Positions 1 to 7,213 of a stretch of DNA of 12,692 bases are shown here, in pieces (position 1 is the first letter of the stretch; every line of letters begins with the position of its first letter). The stretch covers positions 1-12,692 of the forward strand of contig PXDM01000337.1 of assembly GCA_003565055.1 (NCBI GenBank), given 5' to 3'. The position numbers were made by a program, and so were the translations under genes. This stretch comes from Paracoccaceae bacterium (GTDB lineage Bacteria > Pseudomonadota > Alphaproteobacteria > Rhodobacterales > Rhodobacteraceae). The notes below the pieces were generated by a model. It saw only the letters and a list, made by a program, of their open reading frames with translations, did no database searches and was not told the origin of the DNA.

Positions 1-2
1 AC

Positions 3-701
3 GACAATTTCGCCTCCATCGCCGAAGCGGTGAAACAGGGCCGCACGGTCTACGCAAATCTCAAGAAAGTCATCACCTTCCTGCTGCCGGTGAATGGCGG
101 CGAGTCGATCTCGCTGATCATCGCGGTGCTGTTCGGGTTGATGCTGCCGATCACGCCGCTGCAGATTCTGTGGGTGAACATGGTCTCCTCTGTGGCGCTC
201 GCGATGTCACTGGCCTTTGAGCCACCCGAAAAGACGATCATGCGCCAGAACCCCCGCAAGGCCGATGCACCGATCCTGTCGCGCTTCATCCTGTGGCGGG
301 TGACGCTGGTCTCGGTGCTCTTCGCCATCGGCATTTTCGGGCAGTTCGCGCTCGCGCAGGCGCAGGGGCTGTCGGTCGAGGCCGCGCGCACCATGGCGCT
401 CAACACGCTCGTCGCGATGGAGGTCTTCTATCTCTTCTCGGTGCGCTACCGGCATGGCTGGTCGCTGAGCTGGCAGGGCACCAAAGGCACGCCCGCCGTG
501 CTGATTGCCGTGGGCGTGGTCATCGTGCTGCAGGCCGGATTCACCTATCTGCCGCTGATGCAAGCGCTCTTTGACACAGTGGCGCTGAGCCCTTGGCAAC
601 TCGCGCAATGCGCGCTTGCGGGGGTGGCGCTCCTGTTGGCGCTGGAATTCGACAAACACGCCGCCCGCCGCTGGAAGCGACTGGCGGCGGATCGTCGTTA
701 G
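3..701 (+). CDS. P2-type cation-transporting ATPase, C-terminal part (5' end outside window)
   Basis: This is the last 232 residues of a P-type ATPase, open from the left edge, so no start codon is in the window. It begins with the DNFASI hinge motif that follows the phosphorylation domain, then membrane helices M5 and M6 (LLPVNGGES and WVNMVSS), then about four more hydrophobic helices, ending in a basic tail (HAARRWKRLAADRR). This matches the cation-ATPase C-terminal domain of the SERCA/Na,K-type superfamily, which moves cations across the inner membrane using ATP. Aligned by eye to SERCA, the M5 Asn and Glu and the M6 Asn are kept, but the M6 Asp is Ser (codon 189-191). The ion is therefore not decided and calcium is doubtful. 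Its TAG stop overlaps the TAA stop of the converging folD gene by 4 bp. Family assignment is firm; substrate is unknown. Confidence 0.9.
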   Translation, partial: DNFASIAEAVKQGRTVYANLKKVITFLLPVNGGESISLIIAVLFGLMLPITPLQILWVNMVSSVALAMSLAFEPPEKTIMRQNPRKADAPILSRFILWRVTLVSVLFAIGIFGQFALAQAQGLSVEAARTMALNTLVAMEVFYLFSVRYRHGWSLSWQGTKGTPAVLIAVGVVIVLQAGFTYLPLMQALFDTVALSPWQLAQCALAGVALLLALEFDKHAARRWKRLAADRR

Positions 702-1588
702 ACAGTCAGCCCTTCGGGTTCTTCCAGCCCATGCGCGCGGCAGGCCGCTGTGACCGTATTGGCGAGCAGGCAGGCAATCGTCATCGGCCCGACCCCGCCG
801 GGGACGGGCGTGATGGCACCCGCGACCTTCGCGGCGCTGTCGAAATGCACATCCCCCACCAGCCGCGTCTTCTCGCCTGCGGGCACGCGGTTGATGCCGA
901 CATCAATGACAGTGGCACCGGGCTTGACCCAATCGCCGGGGATCATCTCCGGCCGCCCGACGGCGGCGACGAGGATATCCGCGCGGCGGCAGGTCTCGGC
1001 CAGATCGCGGGTGCGCGAATGGGCAATCGTGACTGTGCAACTGTCGCCCAGCAACAGCTGCGCCATGGGCTTGCCGACAATATTCGAGCGACCGACCACC
1101 ACTGCATCGAGCCCTGACAGGCTGCCATGATGCGCGCGCAACATCATCAGACAGCCCAGAGGCGTGCAGGGCACCATCGACTTCTGCCCGGTGCCCAAGA
1201 GCCCGACATTGGAAATGTGAAAGCCGTCCACATCCTTCGCGGGGTTGATGGAGTTGATGACGAGATCCGAGTCCAGATGAGAAGGCAGCGGTAACTGCAC
1301 GAGAATCCCGTGGATTTTTGGGTCCTCGTTCAACTTTGAGATCAGCGCCAGCAATTCGGCCTCGGAGGTCGTCGCATCCAGCCGATGTTCGAAAGATGCC
1401 ATTCCGACTTCAACAGTCTGCTTGCCTTTCGAGCGCACATAGACCTGGCTCGCCGGGTCTTCGCCCACCAGCACCACGGCCAGACCGGGCACGAGACCAT
1501 GGCTTTCGCGCAGGCGCGCAACGTGATCCGCGACCTTGGCGCGCACGTCGGCGGCAAAGGCTTTCCCGTCAAGTATGGTGGCTGTCAT
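698..1588 (-). CDS. folD: Bifunctional methylene-THF dehydrogenase / methenyl-THF cyclohydrolase FolD
   Basis: The 296-residue cytosolic enzyme interconverts 5,10-methylene-THF, 5,10-methenyl-THF and 10-formyl-THF with NADP(H). Visible family marks are Tyr50 and Lys54 (YVRSK), VQLPLP at 98-103, Asp121 in KDVDGFH, the dinucleotide-binding GRSNIVGKP at 166-174, and the C-terminal PVPGGVGPMT at 261-270. Length is normal for FolD (about 280-300). The ATG overlaps the TGA of the upstream chorismate mutase gene as ATGA (1585-1588), which suggests translational coupling. Formate-THF ligase lies further upstream on the same strand, so the two C1-folate enzymes bracket the mutase. At its 3' end the stop overlaps the stop of the converging P-type ATPase gene, with no terminator hairpin visible between them. 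Confidence 0.97.
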   Translation of the reverse strand: MTATILDGKAFAADVRAKVADHVARLRESHGLVPGLAVVLVGEDPASQVYVRSKGKQTVEVGMASFEHRLDATTSEAELLALISKLNEDPKIHGILVQLPLPSHLDSDLVINSINPAKDVDGFHISNVGLLGTGQKSMVPCTPLGCLMMLRAHHGSLSGLDAVVVGRSNIVGKPMAQLLLGDSCTVTIAHSRTRDLAETCRRADILVAAVGRPEMIPGDWVKPGATVIDVGINRVPAGEKTRLVGDVHFDSAAKVAGAITPVPGGVGPMTIACLLANTVTAACRAHGLEEPEGLTV

Positions 1589-1902
1589 TCGCTCTTTCCT
1601 TCTTCATCATCAGTCCCCAGCACACGCTCTTCGCGCGCAATCGACCAATCCACAATGCGCGCCCAGAGCGCTTCGGCGAGGTCCGGATCGAAGCCTTGCG
1701 CCTCGGCCTGCGCGCGGGCATTGCGCAGCACTTCATTCACCCGGTCTTCGATCCGCGCAGGCAGGCCGGTCTCGGATTTGAGGTCGATCGCCCGGTCGAT
1801 ATAGCCTGTACGTTCGACGAGAAGCGCAATCAGGGCACGGTCCAGACGATCAATCTCGGCACGTAATTCGGTCATGTTCCGACAGTTCGACGGCGCGCGC
1901 AT
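1585..1902 (-). CDS. Chorismate mutase, AroQ class
   Basis: This is a small all-helical protein of 105 residues that converts chorismate to prephenate, the entry to Phe and Tyr synthesis. The AroQ pattern is clear: LRAEIDRLDRALIALLVERT near the N-terminus with the expected Arg residues (R14, R31), then Lys42 and Glu52 in the ARIEDRVNEVL segment. No prephenate dehydratase or dehydrogenase domain is attached, so it is a monofunctional mutase. The start at 1902 is chosen because GAGG (minus strand, plus coordinates 1910-1913) lies 7 nt upstream. The ATG at 1875, giving MTELRAEIDRL, is where most homologues would begin and has only a weak ribosome site. The 3' end overlaps folD (ATGA). It lies between fhs and folD on the same strand. 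A closely related function, such as another AroQ-fold isochorismate-pyruvate lyase, is less likely but not excluded by sequence alone. Confidence 0.9.
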   Translation of the reverse strand: MRAPSNCRNMTELRAEIDRLDRALIALLVERTGYIDRAIDLKSETGLPARIEDRVNEVLRNARAQAEAQGFDPDLAEALWARIVDWSIAREERVLGTDDEEGKSE

Positions 1903-1980
1903 AGGGGTTCCTCATGTGACATCCACCACGATGCTTACCTATCCCCGCGCCCCGCCTGTTGCAATGCGACACAAACGGGA

Positions 1981-1996
1981 CGGCGCGCGCGCGCCG
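1981..1996. repeat. 16-bp perfect palindrome of alternating C and G
   Basis: Bases 1981-1996 (cggcgcgcgcgcgccg) equal their own reverse complement. The run starts 3 bp beyond the fhs stop codon, in the 96-bp gap before the chorismate mutase gene. It has no unpaired loop and no T-run follows on the minus strand, so it is not a standard terminator. Alternating purine-pyrimidine GC tracts can form Z-DNA or cruciform under supercoiling; whether this one does is unknown. In RNA it could form a short GC hairpin that protects the fhs 3' end. Confidence 0.7.
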
Positions 1997-1998
1997 GA

Positions 1999-3675
1999 TC
2001 AGAACAGCCCTTCGATCACCCCCGCATCATTGAACCGGATCGATTCTGCGGCAGGTTTGCGTGGCAGGCCCGGCATGGTCATGATCTCACCGCAGATGGC
2101 CACGATGAATCCGGCCCCGGCCGAAAGCCGCACTTCGCGCACTGGCACCGAGTGATTGACCGGCGCGCCGCGCACCCCCGGATCGGTGGTAAAGGAATAC
2201 TGTGTCTTGGCCATGCAGATCGGCAGCTTTCCGTAGCCCGCCGCTTCCCACTCCTTCAACTGATTGCGGATTTTCGCATCAATCAGCACATCATCCGCAC
2301 GGTAGATACGCCGCGCGATGGTCTGGATTTTCTCGAACAGGGGCATGTCATCCTCATAGAGCGGCGCGAATTGGGCGTGATCGCCATCCGCGAGTTCCGC
2401 CACCCGTGTCGCAAGCTCCGTGATCCCCTTGGACCCTTCCGCCCAATGGCGACACAGGATCGCCTCGGCCCCGAGTGAAGCCACGTAGTCCTTCACCGCC
2501 TGCACTTCGGCATCCGTATCGGAATGGAAATGGTTGATCGCAACCACGACAGGCACACCAAACCCTTTCACATTCTCAATATGGCGACCGAGATTCGGAC
2601 AGCCTTTCTGCACTGCACTGACATTTTCCGAACCCAAGTCCGCTTTCGCGACCCCGCCATTCATCTTCATCGCGCGCACTGTCGCGACGATCACCGCGAC
2701 GGCCGGCTTCAGACCCGCCTTGCGGCATTTGATGTTGAAAAACTTCTCGGCCCCGAGATCAGCCCCGAACCCGGCTTCGGTCACCACATAGTCCGCAAGC
2801 CCGAGCGCGGTCTGTGTCGCGACCACCGAATTGCAGCCATGGGCGATATTGGCGAAGGGACCGCCATGCACGAATGCGGGGTTGTTCTCCAGCGTCTGCA
2901 CCAGATTGGGCTGCATTGCATCCTTCAGGAGCACTGTCATCGCCCCTTCGGCACCGATATCGCGGCAATGAATCGGGGTCTTGTCGCGCCGATACGCCAC
3001 GACGATATCGCCCAGACGGCTCTGCAGATCCTCCAGATCGGACGCCAGACACAGGATCGCCATGACCTCGGAGGCCACAGTGATGTCAAACCCTGTTTGG
3101 CGCGGAAAGCCGTTCGAGACCCCGCCGAGGCTGACCACCATATCGCGCAGCGCGCGGTCATTCATGTCCATCACCCGCCGCCATGTGATGCGGCGCTCGT
3201 CGATCTCCAGCTCATTGCCCCAATAGATATGGTTGTCGATCATCGCCGAAAGCAGGTTATGCGCCGAAGTGATCGCGTGGAAATCGCCGGTGAAATGCAG
3301 GTTCATGTCCTCCATCGGCACGACCTGGGCATGGCCGCCCCCCGCAGCGCCCCCTTTCATGCCGAAATTCGGCCCAAGCGATGCCTCGCGAATGCAGATC
3401 GCCGCGCGCTTGCCGATGGCGTTCAGCCCATCGCCCAGACCCACAGTGGTCGTGGTCTTGCCCTCGCCCGCAGGCGTCGGGTTGATCGCGGTGACGAGGA
3501 TCAGCTTGCCGCGCTTGCGCCCGCGCGCCTCCGAGACGAAATCCTGACTGACCTTGGCCTTGTCATGACCGAAAGGCAGCAGATGCTCGGACGGGATGTC
3601 CAGCTTGGCGCCGATCTCCTGGATGGGTTTCTTCTGCGCCTCACGCGCGATTTCGATGTCGGTTTTGAAGGCCAT
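1999..3675 (-). CDS. fhs: Formate--tetrahydrofolate ligase (10-formyl-THF synthetase)
   Basis: The 558-residue cytosolic enzyme joins formate and THF, using ATP, to give 10-formyl-THF. Identification is unambiguous: the ATP loop TPAGEGKTT at 67-75, EASLGPNFGMKGGAAGGG starting at residue 97, the MEDMNLHFTGDFHAI segment, and a C-terminal GAGFIVAICGEIMTMPGLP. Length is standard for the family. The start is supported by GGGAG (plus coordinates 3682-3686) 6 nt upstream of the ATG. It is first in a same-strand run with chorismate mutase and folD, from which it is separated by 96 bp, so co-transcription is plausible but not proven. FolD and this ligase together can run formate to methylene-THF for serine, or the reverse, and supply formyl groups for purines and initiator tRNA. 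The 198 bp upstream hold the asd terminator and a possible leader hairpin. Confidence 0.98.
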   Translation of the reverse strand: MAFKTDIEIAREAQKKPIQEIGAKLDIPSEHLLPFGHDKAKVSQDFVSEARGRKRGKLILVTAINPTPAGEGKTTTTVGLGDGLNAIGKRAAICIREASLGPNFGMKGGAAGGGHAQVVPMEDMNLHFTGDFHAITSAHNLLSAMIDNHIYWGNELEIDERRITWRRVMDMNDRALRDMVVSLGGVSNGFPRQTGFDITVASEVMAILCLASDLEDLQSRLGDIVVAYRRDKTPIHCRDIGAEGAMTVLLKDAMQPNLVQTLENNPAFVHGGPFANIAHGCNSVVATQTALGLADYVVTEAGFGADLGAEKFFNIKCRKAGLKPAVAVIVATVRAMKMNGGVAKADLGSENVSAVQKGCPNLGRHIENVKGFGVPVVVAINHFHSDTDAEVQAVKDYVASLGAEAILCRHWAEGSKGITELATRVAELADGDHAQFAPLYEDDMPLFEKIQTIARRIYRADDVLIDAKIRNQLKEWEAAGYGKLPICMAKTQYSFTTDPGVRGAPVNHSVPVREVRLSAGAGFIVAICGEIMTMPGLPRKPAAESIRFNDAGVIEGLF

Positions 3676-3737
3676 GTCTCGCTCCCTGCAGATCTTGCAT
3701 CTCCGCCTGTTTTTTAGCCATCTGTGCGGCGGCGATA

Positions 3738-3776
3738 CACGGCATTTCCGACACTTCCGGGAAGGGATACGCCGTG
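3738..3776 (-). promoter_or_regulatory. Possible structured mRNA leader upstream of fhs
   Basis: CACGGC at 3738-3743 pairs with GCCGTG at 3771-3776, and a weaker TTCC/GGAA pair lies inside. On the minus strand it sits about 62-100 nt before the fhs start codon and would be in the 5' leader if transcription begins upstream of it. I do not recognise it as a known riboswitch and cannot place a confident promoter here. It could be chance pairing in GC-rich DNA. Confidence 0.25.
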
Positions 3777-3818
3777 AGAGGCGCAGTCTGCATGCGGGCA
3801 GGGGGGCGGCAAGTACAC

Positions 3819-3848
3819 AAAAAGGCGCAAGGGTCTGCCCCTTGCGCC
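3819..3848 (-). terminator. Intrinsic terminator of asd
   Basis: A perfect 10-bp stem pairs GGCGCAAGGG (3824-3833) with CCCTTGCGCC (3839-3848) around a 5-nt loop. Read on the minus strand it is followed at once by five T (plus-strand A run 3819-3823). It lies 26 bp beyond the asd stop, so it should end asd transcription and insulate the downstream fhs gene. Confidence 0.9.
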
Positions 3849-3873
3849 CTGACGGACCGGTCTTGCGGCGGTC

Positions 3874-4896
3874 TCAGCCTTTCTTCAGGCAGCGCTGGCC
3901 GAGCACTTCCGCGATCTGCACGGCATTGAGCGCCGCACCCTTGCGCAGATTGTCGCTGACCACCCAGATATTGAGCCCGTTATCGAGCGTCGAATCCTGC
4001 CGGATGCGGCTGATATAGGTCGCATATTCGCCCACGCAGTCAATCGGCGTGATGTAGCCACCCGGCTCGCGCTTGTCGACGACCAGAACGCCCGGCGCTT
4101 CGCGCAGGATTTCGCGGGCTTCTTCTTCATCGAGGAAATCCTCGAATTCGATGTTGAGCGCCTCGGAATGGCCGACGAACACGGGCACGCGCGCGCAGGT
4201 CGCGGTCAGCTTGATCTTCGGGTCGAGGATTTTCTTGGTCTCGACGACCATCTTCCACTCTTCCTTGGTCGATCCGTCTTCCATGAAGACGTCGATATGC
4301 GGAATGATGTTGAAGGCGATCTGCTTGGGATAGACACTCGGCGCGACCTCTTGACCGGGCACATAGACGCCCTTGGTCTGGTTCCACAGCTCGTCAATCG
4401 CGTCCTTGCCCGTGCCAGAGACGGATTGATAGGTGCTCACCACCACCCGCTTGATCCGCGCGCGGTCATGCAGGGGTTTGAGCGCCACGACCATCTGCGC
4501 GGTCGAGCAATTCGGGTTCGCGATGATGTTCTTTTTGGTGTAGCCGTCGACAGCCGCGGCATTGACCTCGGGCACGACCAGCGGCACCTCCGGATCATAG
4601 CGATAGAGCGAGGAGTTGTCGATCACGACGCAGCCCTGCGAGGCCGCTTTCGGCGCGTAGGTTTTGGTCGCGTCCGAGCCGATGGCGAAGAAGGCGATAT
4701 CCCAGCCGGTGAAATCGAACGTGTCGAGATCCTGGCATTTCAGGGTCTTGTCACCGAAGCTGACTTCCGTACCGAGCGACCGGCGCGAAGCCAGTGCCGC
4801 GATCTCATCGACCGGGAATTCGCGTTCGGCCAGAATGTTCAGCATTTCGCGGCCCACATTGCCCGTGGCCCCCGCGACAGCGATCTTGTAACCCAT
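3874..4896 (-). CDS. asd: Aspartate-semialdehyde dehydrogenase
   Basis: The 340-residue cytosolic enzyme reduces aspartyl phosphate to aspartate semialdehyde with NADPH, the shared step toward Lys, diaminopimelate, Thr and Met. The N-terminal nucleotide loop is GATGNVGREML (9-19). The catalytic Cys130 is in NPNCST, the QSVSGTGKDA segment (157-166) follows, and VGHSE holds the likely catalytic His243. Length and motifs fit the usual bacterial enzyme. AAGGAG (plus coordinates 4903-4908) lies 6 nt before the ATG. It stands 63 bp behind the MFS gene on the same strand and could be read from that gene or from its own weak promoter. A clear terminator follows it. Confidence 0.98.
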   Translation of the reverse strand: MGYKIAVAGATGNVGREMLNILAEREFPVDEIAALASRRSLGTEVSFGDKTLKCQDLDTFDFTGWDIAFFAIGSDATKTYAPKAASQGCVVIDNSSLYRYDPEVPLVVPEVNAAAVDGYTKKNIIANPNCSTAQMVVALKPLHDRARIKRVVVSTYQSVSGTGKDAIDELWNQTKGVYVPGQEVAPSVYPKQIAFNIIPHIDVFMEDGSTKEEWKMVVETKKILDPKIKLTATCARVPVFVGHSEALNIEFEDFLDEEEAREILREAPGVLVVDKREPGGYITPIDCVGEYATYISRIRQDSTLDNGLNIWVVSDNLRKGAALNAVQIAEVLGQRCLKKG

Positions 4897-4959
4897 GACA
4901 GTCTCCTTTGAAACAGTTGCGCAGGCCCTAACGCATATCCGCTCGGAGGTGAAGGGGCG

Positions 4960-6138
4960 CTAATCCGTGCGGTCGCGGGCGAAGGCGTAAATCAGACAGC
5001 CGCCCAGCAGCAGCCCCGCGAAAAACACAAACAGCGTCTGATAGGCCCATTCCGGGGGATGCGCGGCGGCATTGGCATGCAGCGGGCCGCTCGCCATCTG
5101 GATCAGCCCGACCCCGCCGATGGAAAAGAGGTTGAGCAGCGTGACGCCCCGCCCGGTCAGATGCGCGGGAATGAAGCTGCGGCCATGCGCCATCATCATC
5201 GGGAAGGACGCGCCGAAAAACCCCACCCCCGCGAACAGGAGCCCTGTGGCCAGAAACCCCGAAAGCGGGAACAATGCCAGCGCAGCAAGGCAGAGCGCGC
5301 CGCAGAGATTGCCGACCAGAACAATGCCCTTGCGCGTGCCGAAAACGCGGTCGAGCGGGCCATAGGCGAAATTCCCCGCGATCATCGCAAAGGCCATGAT
5401 CAGCGTCATCTGCCCGATGCCCGTCGCCGTCGCGCCGTAGAGATCATTGTAGAAAGGCCCGGCCCAAAGTCCGCGAATGCCCGCCGCCGGGGCATAATTC
5501 ACCGCCAGCAGCGGCAGGAGCAGCCACAGCGCCCGGATGCGGAACAGATCGCGCAGGCTGCCCTTCTGCCCATCGGCGCCCATGATCTGCGGCGGATCCT
5601 GCGCGAAGATCCAGATCAGCGCCGAGACAAGCGCCGTGATCGCGGCGAGGCCGAGGAGCGAGGCCCGCCAGCCGAAACTCTCCGCCGCCCAGGCCATGGG
5701 CAAGGCACCGAGGATATTGCCGAGCGAGCCGAACCCGATGACCGCGCCCGCCAGCGTGGCAAACATCGCCGGTGGGAAACTGCGCGCGAAGATGTAGTAG
5801 GAGGCCATCAGCACAGGCGCGCAGCCGATGCCCAGAAGTGTCATCGACAGATGGATCTGCAGCGCGTTCTGCGCCAATGCGAAGAGCGCGGCCCCGCCCG
5901 TGCCGCCAATCCCGAGCATGAGCGCCGTGGTGCGCCGGGGCCCATAGCTGTCGAGCGCCCAGCCGACCGGCAGTTGCATCAGCGCGAATGTCAGGAACCA
6001 CAGCCCCGAGGCCAGCGCCAGATCATCCGAGCTGACCCCGATATCCGTTTGCAACAGCCCTGCGAGCACGGCCAGAAAGGACCGGTAGAATTGGCTCAGC
6101 AGATAGCCGAGAACCAGAAAGAGCAGACTGAGTTTCAT
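4960..6138 (-). CDS. Major facilitator superfamily transporter
   Basis: The 392-residue inner-membrane protein has about 12 hydrophobic helices in two halves, as expected for MFS permeases. The loop between helices 2 and 3 carries a motif-A-like GWALDSYGPRRT, and a related PLDRVFGTRKG occurs in the equivalent loop of the second half. I chose the ATG at 6138 (MKLSLLFLVLGY) because it leads straight into helix 1 and has AGG 7 nt upstream. An in-frame ATG at 6171 would add MFHKCTKIRRA; it has GAGG 10 nt upstream and cannot be ruled out. The substrate cannot be read from sequence. It is divergent from the methyltransferase fusion gene and runs toward asd, but neither neighbour points to a substrate. 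Confidence 0.9.
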   Translation of the reverse strand: MKLSLLFLVLGYLLSQFYRSFLAVLAGLLQTDIGVSSDDLALASGLWFLTFALMQLPVGWALDSYGPRRTTALMLGIGGTGGAALFALAQNALQIHLSMTLLGIGCAPVLMASYYIFARSFPPAMFATLAGAVIGFGSLGNILGALPMAWAAESFGWRASLLGLAAITALVSALIWIFAQDPPQIMGADGQKGSLRDLFRIRALWLLLPLLAVNYAPAAGIRGLWAGPFYNDLYGATATGIGQMTLIMAFAMIAGNFAYGPLDRVFGTRKGIVLVGNLCGALCLAALALFPLSGFLATGLLFAGVGFFGASFPMMMAHGRSFIPAHLTGRGVTLLNLFSIGGVGLIQMASGPLHANAAAHPPEWAYQTLFVFFAGLLLGGCLIYAFARDRTD

Positions 6139-6276
6139 CGCGCGCCTGATTTTTGTGCACTTGTGAAACATCTATGGGAAGCCTCGCGCGGTGGCAATGG
6201 GCAGAATGCGCAGCTTTCGGGTCGCGGGGCGCGCGGCGCTGGGCTAGGTTGCTCGCAGCGCAGTATGAGGGCCGCC

Positions 6277-7161
6277 ATGGACGATCTCGCCATTGATCAG
6301 AGCTATCATTACCGGGTGATGGAACGCGCGATTGCCCTGATTGATGCGCCGGGGGGGCGGCAGCGCAGCCTTGATGATCTGGCCGCCGCACTGGGCATGA
6401 GCGCGGCGCATTTCCAGCGCGTCTTCAGCCAATGGGTCGGGGTCTCGCCCAAGCGCTATCAGCAATATCTGACGCTCGATCACGCCCGCATGCTGTTGCA
6501 GGAACGCTTCTCGACGCTTGCGGCGGCGCATGAGGTCGGGCTTTCGGGGCAGGCGCGGCTGCATGACCTGTTTCTGCGCTGGGAGGCGATGGCACCGGGC
6601 GATTACGCGCGGCGCGGCGAGGGGCTGGTGCTGCGCTATGGCTGGTTCGACACGCCCTTCGGCACAGCGCTGGGGATCGCGAGTGCGCGCGGGCTCGCGG
6701 GGCTGGCCTTCGCGGAGGAAGGCGGGCGCAACGCTTGCCTGGCCGATATGGCGCAGCGCTGGCCGCGCGCGCGCCTGTGCGAAGACCCGTCAGCAGCGGC
6801 CCCGCATGTCGCCGCTGCCTTCGCCCGGACGGGGGAGGCGCGGCTGCATTTGATCGGCACGCCATTTCAGATCAAGGTCTGGGAGGCGTTGCTGCAGGTG
6901 CCCTCGGGCCATGTGACAAGCTACGGGGCCATCGGCGCGCGCGTTTGCAACCCCAGGGCCGCGCGGGCCGTCGGGGCCGCAGTGGGGCGCAACCCTGTCG
7001 GGTTTCTGATCCCCTGCCATCGCTGCCTGCGCAGTGGCGGTGATCTGGGCGGCTATCACTGGGGGCTCGCGCGCAAACGTGCCATGCTCGCATGGGAGGC
7101 AGCGCGATATGACGGCGGGGGGCTGCCGCCTGTTTCAGACGCTCAACGGAACGTGAAATGA
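6277..7161 (+). CDS. AraC-type HTH fused to O6-alkylguanine-DNA alkyltransferase (Ada-like, short form)
   Basis: The 294-residue protein combines a DNA-binding and a DNA-repair domain. Residues about 10-112 are an AraC-like helix-turn-helix region (LDDLAAALGMSAAHFQRVF). Residues about 120-280 are a methylated-DNA-protein cysteine methyltransferase with TPFQIKVWEALLQVPSG, the helix NPRAARAVG and the active site PCHR, where Cys247 accepts the alkyl group. The N-terminal zinc domain of E. coli Ada, which senses methyl phosphotriesters, is missing. It may therefore be a repair enzyme with DNA-targeting HTH, or a regulator triggered differently. The start at 6277 has GAGG at 6267-6270 with 6-nt spacing; an ATG at 6265 would add four residues. 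The frame stays open far upstream, antisense to the MFS gene, but that part is not protein-like. The ompA-like gene follows after 52 bp. Confidence 0.9.
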   Translation: MDDLAIDQSYHYRVMERAIALIDAPGGRQRSLDDLAAALGMSAAHFQRVFSQWVGVSPKRYQQYLTLDHARMLLQERFSTLAAAHEVGLSGQARLHDLFLRWEAMAPGDYARRGEGLVLRYGWFDTPFGTALGIASARGLAGLAFAEEGGRNACLADMAQRWPRARLCEDPSAAAPHVAAAFARTGEARLHLIGTPFQIKVWEALLQVPSGHVTSYGAIGARVCNPRAARAVGAAVGRNPVGFLIPCHRCLRSGGDLGGYHWGLARKRAMLAWEAARYDGGGLPPVSDAQRNVK

Positions 7162-7202
7162 CCTTGCGCGTTCTTTGGGACTACAAGCCAGAGTGTTTCC
7201 CC

Positions 7203-7207
7203 GGAGG
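7203..7207 (+). promoter_or_regulatory. Ribosome binding site setting the OmpA-lipoprotein start
   Basis: GGAGG lies 6 nt before the ATG at 7214. This favours 7214 over an upstream in-frame start at 7175, which would put 13 residues ahead of the lipoprotein signal peptide. Confidence 0.8.
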
Positions 7208-7213
7208 TATCCC

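Noticed and set aside
2524..3717. 397-codon open frame on the plus strand opposite fhs
   Set aside because: It lies over the unmistakable fhs gene; its His/Arg-rich composition is that of an antisense shadow, and no domain is seen.
5059..6264. Long in-frame extension upstream of the Ada-like protein (would give 700 residues)
   Set aside because: It is antisense to the MFS transporter, rich in Arg, Gln, Glu and Pro with no recognisable domain, and a proper ribosome site exists at 6267-6270. Such open frames are common opposite genes in high-GC DNA.
6215..6276. TAGGTT at 6245-6250 as -10 of the Ada-like gene, and an Ada-box-like sequence nearby
   Set aside because: No acceptable -35 lies 16-18 nt upstream, and the Ada-box resemblance is too loose to support.
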